A stretch of DNA of 64,000 bases from Eggerthella timonensis (lineage in GTDB: Bacteria; Actinomycetota; Coriobacteriia; Coriobacteriales; Eggerthellaceae). How positions within the stretch are numbered: position 1 is the first letter of the stretch; each line of letters begins with the position of its first letter. The notes beneath the pieces are model-generated. The model was not told the origin of the DNA and ran no database searches. It saw nothing but the letters and a program-made list of their open reading frames with translations. This document shows positions 59,904-64,000 of the stretch, one piece after another. The stretch lies in assembly GCF_900184265.1 (NCBI RefSeq), contig NZ_FXXA01000002.1:2776539-2840538 (forward strand), written 5' to 3'. The position numbers were made by a program, and so were the translations under genes.

Positions 59904-60767
59904 TCACAAGTACGACGCGATGCCCGCGAACGGCGCCATGCAGAGGCAGTACCGCAGGAAGAAGCCGCCTACGAGCAGCAGAACGCCGATGCAGGCGCAG
60001 GCGCGCGCATCGGGCGCGCGCAGCGCGACCTCGAGCGCGAACGGCGCCGCGATGCCCGCCGCCGCGAGCCCGCCCCAGAACGCGAGCGCCATGTCGCCGG
60101 TCAGCAGGCGCGCGGCGGCCGCGCTCGACAGCGGGTCGTTCGCCGCGAGGCCCACGAGGGCGGCGAGCGCGAGGGCCTCGAGCACCAGCAGCGCCCCGTC
60201 GATGCGGGCGATCTCCCGGAACAGCGGGCGCGCATCGGCATCGCACAAAAGCGGCAGCACGAGCAGCACGCCTCCCCCGCACGACAGCGACGAGCACACG
60301 AACAGCGCCGGCACGAGCGGCGAGGCCAAGAACGGCAGCGTCCAGATAGTGGACAGGAACAACCCCGAGTACACCATCACCACGACGGCGCACGCGCACC
60401 CGAACGCCTTCGCCGCCGCAGCGCCGACGCGGCCGAGCCTGAGCACCCCCAGGTTGCACGCGGCGAGCACCGCGGCGGCGGCCACGAACGCCACGAGCGC
60501 CCACGCGCCCGCCGACAGCACGCTGCCCAGCGGGTTCGCCAGCACGTCGAGCGCGAGCTCGGGCCGTCCCAGGTCGAGCATGAGGCACGTCGCCCCCACC
60601 GCCACCATGCCGCACGAGGCGACGAGCGCCGGCAGCGCGACGCGCCCGAAGGAGCGCTTCAGCGCCGCGGACGAGCGCGCCCGCCACGACAGGAACACGG
60701 CCGCGACGAACGTGCCGCAGCCCGCACCCGCCAAGAACAGGTAGATGACGATGAGCGGGCTGAACAT
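59904..60767 (-). CDS. Orphan NrfD-like integral membrane protein
   Basis: The 287-residue protein has about eight helices and the NrfD pattern of small-residue-rich helices (LFLAGAGCGTFVAAVFLSW, LMLDLGRPELALDVLANPLGS). NrfD proteins exchange electrons with quinone for an attached FeS subunit, but no such subunit adjoins here. It follows serA by ten bases on the same strand and has only a weak ribosome site, so readthrough from serA is likely. The partner complex may be encoded elsewhere. Confidence 0.82.
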   Translation of the reverse strand: MFSPLIVIYLFLAGAGCGTFVAAVFLSWRARSSAALKRSFGRVALPALVASCGMVAVGATCLMLDLGRPELALDVLANPLGSVLSAGAWALVAFVAAAAVLAACNLGVLRLGRVGAAAAKAFGCACAVVVMVYSGLFLSTIWTLPFLASPLVPALFVCSSLSCGGGVLLVLPLLCDADARPLFREIARIDGALLVLEALALAALVGLAANDPLSSAAAARLLTGDMALAFWGGLAAAGIAAPFALEVALRAPDARACACIGVLLLVGGFFLRYCLCMAPFAGIASYL

Positions 60768-60777
60768 CGCGCGTCCG

Positions 60778-62358
60778 CTACAGCTTCACGTACCAGAGGT
60801 TTTTGAGGTCGCCCAGCCCGGCGCGCAGCGAGGCCAGCACGTCGTCGTCGACGTCGCCCTCCACGTTCATGTACACGAGCGCGCACTGCTCGGCCGGCTT
60901 AGTGCCGATCTGCATCGTGGTGATGTTGATGCCCGCCTCGCCCAGGATGGTTCCGATGGTGCCCACGCGGCCCGGCGCGTCAACGTACTCGAACACGAGC
61001 GACTGGCCCGCCGGCGCGATGTCCAGCTTGTAGCCCAAAAGCGACACGAGGCGCGCGGCCTGAGCCTCGCCTGCCAGCGTGCAGGCCACCTCGGTGCCGT
61101 CGGCCACCACCGACACGGTGGATGCGTAGCCGTCGGCATCGGCCACCGACAGGGTGTCCACCTTGATGCCGTGGCGCTTCGCGACCGCGTCGGCGTTCAC
61201 CGGCGTCACCGTGGTCGAGCTTTGGTAGGACAGGATGCCCTTGAGCGTGCCCGCCACGAGGATGGACACGTCGGCGTTCGCCAGCGTCCCGGCGGTCGTC
61301 AGCTTGAGGAACTGCGGGATCTCGCCGTCGATCTGCGCGAGCATGCTGCCCATCATCTGGCACGCGGGCACGTACGGCCCCACCGCGTCCATCACCTCGG
61401 GCGGCACGGGCGCCATGTTGAGCGCCGTCGGCACGATGGAGCCCTCGAGGCCCGCGGCCACGTACTCGGCGGTCTGCACGCCGGCGCGCAGCTGCGCCTC
61501 CCGCGTCGACGCGCCCAGGTGCGGCGTGAGCACGGCGTTGTCGAACTCGTGCAGGGGGCTCGCCAGGCAGGGCTCGCTCTCGTACACGTCCAGCCCGACG
61601 GCGCCGATCTTGCCGGCGGCCAGGAAGTCGGCGAGCGAGTCCACGTCGTAGATGCCTCCGCGCGCCGCGTTCACCAGCACCACGCCGTCCTTCATGCGCG
61701 CGTACTGGTCGGGGCCGAACATGCGAAGAGTCTCCTTCGTCTTGGGAAGGTGCACGGTGATGAAGTCGGCCAGCGGCACGAGCGCGTCCACGTCGTCGTA
61801 CAGGGTGACGCCCAGCTGCTCGGCGCGCTCGGGGCTGCAATAGGGGTCGTAGCCGATGAGCTTCATGCCGAAGGCGCGGGCGCGCTCGGCAACGAGGCCG
61901 CCGATGCGGCCGAGGCCGAAGATGGCGAGCGTCTTCTCGTACAGCTCCACGCCGGTGAAGCGGCTGCGCTCCCACTTGCCCTCGTGCATGGACGCGTTCG
62001 CCTGGGGCACCTTGCGGGCGCAGGCCAGCATGAGGCCCATCGTGTGCTCGGCGGCCGAGACGATGTTCGACGTGGGGGCGTTGCACACGATGATGCCGCG
62101 CTCGGTGGCCGCCTCGACGTCCACGTTGTCGACGCCCACGCCGGCGCGCCCGATGATGCGCAGGTTCTCGGCCGCCTCGATGGCCGCGCGGTCCACCTTC
62201 GTCGCCGAGCGCACGATGAGCGCGTCGTAGGCGGGGATCGCAGCGACCAGATCCTCGGGCGCGAGCTCCAGCCTCACGTCCACCTCGTAGCCCTTGTCGC
62301 GAAGCACCGCGAGGCCGGCGTCGGCCAGCTTCTCGGTAACCAGCACCTTCTTCGTCAT
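60778..62358 (-). CDS. serA: D-3-phosphoglycerate dehydrogenase
   Basis: This 526-residue NAD enzyme oxidises 3-phosphoglycerate in the first step of serine synthesis. The nucleotide motif GLGRIGGLVAERARAFGM, the active-site Arg/Glu/His regions (VNAARGGIYD, LDVYESEP, TPHLGAS) and the long C-terminal part with an intervening domain and ACT domain (EYVDAPGRVGTIGTILGEAGINI) show the full-length type I form. ACT domains usually bind serine for feedback inhibition. The ATG follows AAGGTGG; an ATG eleven codons earlier has no site. Confidence 0.94.
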   Translation of the reverse strand: MTKKVLVTEKLADAGLAVLRDKGYEVDVRLELAPEDLVAAIPAYDALIVRSATKVDRAAIEAAENLRIIGRAGVGVDNVDVEAATERGIIVCNAPTSNIVSAAEHTMGLMLACARKVPQANASMHEGKWERSRFTGVELYEKTLAIFGLGRIGGLVAERARAFGMKLIGYDPYCSPERAEQLGVTLYDDVDALVPLADFITVHLPKTKETLRMFGPDQYARMKDGVVLVNAARGGIYDVDSLADFLAAGKIGAVGLDVYESEPCLASPLHEFDNAVLTPHLGASTREAQLRAGVQTAEYVAAGLEGSIVPTALNMAPVPPEVMDAVGPYVPACQMMGSMLAQIDGEIPQFLKLTTAGTLANADVSILVAGTLKGILSYQSSTTVTPVNADAVAKRHGIKVDTLSVADADGYASTVSVVADGTEVACTLAGEAQAARLVSLLGYKLDIAPAGQSLVFEYVDAPGRVGTIGTILGEAGINITTMQIGTKPAEQCALVYMNVEGDVDDDVLASLRAGLGDLKNLWYVKL

Positions 62359-62614
62359 AATGGTAACCACCTTGCGTCCTATGCGTTTCATTGATTCGAA
62401 TCGTTGCCGCGCCCGAGAGGGGCGGCGCGCCGCGCTTGAAGAGCGCAACGAGTCCATGATAGTGCGAAACCGCCCGAACCAAGGGCTCAACCTGCGAAAT
62501 CCCGAGAAACCCACCTTTGGGGTGTACGCGGCGCACGCTGCCGCGGGTATGGTCGGAACCGTCAAACGCCGGGGGCGGGACGCCTCCTGCCCGAGGGAAA
62601 CGGACGAGGAGATC

Positions 62615-64000
62615 ATGGACAGCATGCAGAAGCATCGAGGCATCAGCAGACGAACGTTTTTGGGCGCGACGGCGCTCGCCGGGGTGCAGGTGGCCGTGTT
62701 CGGGTTGGCCGGCTGCGCGCCGAAGGCGCCGGGCGCGGAGGGGTCGTTCCGAGCGGGCACGTACACGGGCGAGGCCGAGGGCAAGTTCGACAAGATCGTC
62801 GTGGAAGCCGACTTCTCCGCCACGGCGATCGAGGCGGTGCGCGTCGTGCAGAGCGCCGACACCGAGCGCATCGCGGCGCCCGCCATCGAGCGAATCCCCG
62901 AGCGCATCGTGGCCGCGCAGGGCCTCGGCGTCGACGCGGTCACGGGCGCGACCCTCACGAGCATGGGCATCGTGCAAGCGGCCGCCGCGTGCGTGGAGCA
63001 GGCGGGCGGCAACGCGAGCGCCCTCAAGCGCGTCGGAGCCTCGGAACCCTCAGGCGAGCGCGTCGACCTCGAAGCCGACGTCGTGGTCATCGGCGCCGGA
63101 GCCGCGGGCATGGGCGGGGCCATCGCGGCGGCGCAGGGCGGCAAGCGGGTCGTCGTGTTGGAGAAGAACTCGAACATCGGCGGCAACTGCCTCGTGTCGG
63201 GCGGCTACCTGGAGTACCTCACCGCGCCGGACGCCGACCGGCCCGAGATGACGGCCGAGTTCCATCGCTACGTCGAAGACGTGCTGGCAAGCGACGCGGC
63301 GGCCGAGACCGACCCTGCGTTCGTCGCCCAGGTGCAGGCCGAATACGACGCCTACCGCGCCTCGGGCGGCACGAAGCTGTTCGACTCCCCGAACTTCTAC
63401 GCGCTCGATTTCGCCGCCACCACGGGCGAGGGCATGCCCGTCGACGCCTACCTGCCCGTGGCCCGCAACATCTCGGTGCTCAACGATTGGATGACCGAGC
63501 TGGGCTTCGAGTGGGCCACGCCCCTGCACGCCATCACCGGCTACACCTACCCCCGCTGGTCGAACCCCACGACGGGCGTGGGCGGCGAAGGCTACTTCGA
63601 CTTCTTCGACGAGGTGCTGGCCACCCAGGACCTCGGGGTGCAGGTGCTGCTGGCCACCGCCGCCGACGACATCCTCGCGGAGGGAGGCGCGGTATCCGGC
63701 GTGACCGCCACGGCCGAGGACGGCACGACGTACGCCATCGCGGCGCCGCGCGTGCTGATCGCCACCGGCGGGTTCTCCGGCAACTCGGACTTGCTCAAGA
63801 AGTACAACACCACGTGGAACTTCCCCGACGCGGCCATCGCCACGACGAACGTGAACGGCCACACGGGCGACGGCGTGCGCATGGCGACGGCGCTGGGCGC
63901 GGGGGTGGCCGACATGGGCAACCAGATGCTGTTCCCCTTCAACAGCCCCATCACGCTGTCGGCCGAGGACATCATGGGCGCGTTCGGCGACAGCCCCGTG
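62615..64000 (+). CDS. Tat-exported lipoprotein flavin reductase: FMN-binding domain plus fumarate-reductase-like FAD domain (partial)
   Basis: The frame is open for 462 codons to the window end. The ATG follows GAGGAG. A twin-arginine motif (SRRTFLG, about 11-17) precedes a lipobox (GLAGC, Cys34). Residues about 45-130 form an FMN_bind domain ending DAVTGATLTS, where the second Thr of the motif is the known covalent FMN site added by ApbE. From about 145 (VVVIGAGAAGMGGAIAAAQGG) the FAD domain of fumarate/urocanate/cinnamate-type reductases begins. Such exported enzymes use small unsaturated acids as respiratory electron acceptors. The active-site Arg region lies beyond the edge, so the substrate cannot be judged. 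Confidence 0.92.
   Translation, partial: MDSMQKHRGISRRTFLGATALAGVQVAVFGLAGCAPKAPGAEGSFRAGTYTGEAEGKFDKIVVEADFSATAIEAVRVVQSADTERIAAPAIERIPERIVAAQGLGVDAVTGATLTSMGIVQAAAACVEQAGGNASALKRVGASEPSGERVDLEADVVVIGAGAAGMGGAIAAAQGGKRVVVLEKNSNIGGNCLVSGGYLEYLTAPDADRPEMTAEFHRYVEDVLASDAAAETDPAFVAQVQAEYDAYRASGGTKLFDSPNFYALDFAATTGEGMPVDAYLPVARNISVLNDWMTELGFEWATPLHAITGYTYPRWSNPTTGVGGEGYFDFFDEVLATQDLGVQVLLATAADDILAEGGAVSGVTATAEDGTTYAIAAPRVLIATGGFSGNSDLLKKYNTTWNFPDAAIATTNVNGHTGDGVRMATALGAGVADMGNQMLFPFNSPITLSAEDIMGAFGDSPV

Noticed and set aside
1-64000. tRNA, rRNA or riboswitch genes
   Set aside because: I searched for GGTTCGAATCC-type T-loops, rRNA motifs and cobalamin or T-box signatures and saw none convincing. 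A covariance-model scan would settle it.

Overview
The window is high-GC (roughly two-thirds G+C) bacterial chromosome. Gene content and codon style point to an anaerobic actinobacterium of the Coriobacteriia, most like Eggerthella or a close relative. The reasons are the many acyl-CoA dehydrogenase, CaiB-type and flavin/molybdopterin reductase genes, the LPXTG-type pilus operon, and SpaA-like pilins in a strongly G+C-biased genome. The species call is inference. I found no rRNA or tRNA gene, no CRISPR array and no intact insertion sequence. Four perfect parS (ParB-binding) sites lie in two clusters, suggesting a location in the origin-proximal half of the chromosome.

Layout. (1) About 1-8.9 kb, minus strand: a sortase-assembled pilus operon (major pilin, second pilin, very large beta-helix tip adhesin, class C sortase, start of another gene). 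(2) 9.4-10.9 kb: an aldehyde dehydrogenase. (3) 11-29 kb, module 1: two divergent acyl-CoA dehydrogenases, fixABCX-like electron-transfer genes, two LysR regulators, a small Cys-rich protein, an MFS transporter, a third acyl-CoA dehydrogenase, a CaiB-type CoA-transferase, a flavodoxin-like reductase, a crotonase-fold protein and a CaiC-type acyl-CoA ligase. (4) 29-36 kb: an MBL/Nudix pair, then acyl-CoA dehydrogenase - EtfB - EtfA - membrane FeS/haem quinone reductase (EMO type). (5) 36-49 kb, module 2: a B12-activation-domain protein, an acyl-CoA dehydrogenase, an Old Yellow Enzyme reductase with divergent TetR, a thioesterase, a second CaiB, an acyl-CoA dehydrogenase, a second Cys-rich protein, LysR, a second MFS and a second crotonase. 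(6) 50-64 kb: leuA, an effector-binding protein, an AAA ATPase, a three-subunit Tat-exported molybdoenzyme complex, an SPFH protein with a GntR regulator, an orphan NrfD protein, serA, and the 5' part of a Tat/lipoprotein FMN-FAD fumarate-reductase-like enzyme.

How the genes fit together: modules 1 and 2 each carry an importer, CoA activation or transfer, a crotonase-fold enzyme, acyl-CoA dehydrogenases, a LysR regulator and one member of the same unknown Cys-rich family. Shared dyad operators (ATAG-N7-CTAT) occur in the two main divergent promoters of module 1. The simplest reading is two parallel pathways that import an organic acid, convert it to a CoA thioester and oxidise or reduce it. 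Electrons would pass through FixABCX or through EtfBA/EMO and menaquinone. The substrates cannot be read from sequence. Carnitine-like, aromatic-acrylate or steroid/bile-acid side-chain acids are all possible. This duplicated system is the best candidate for something undescribed.
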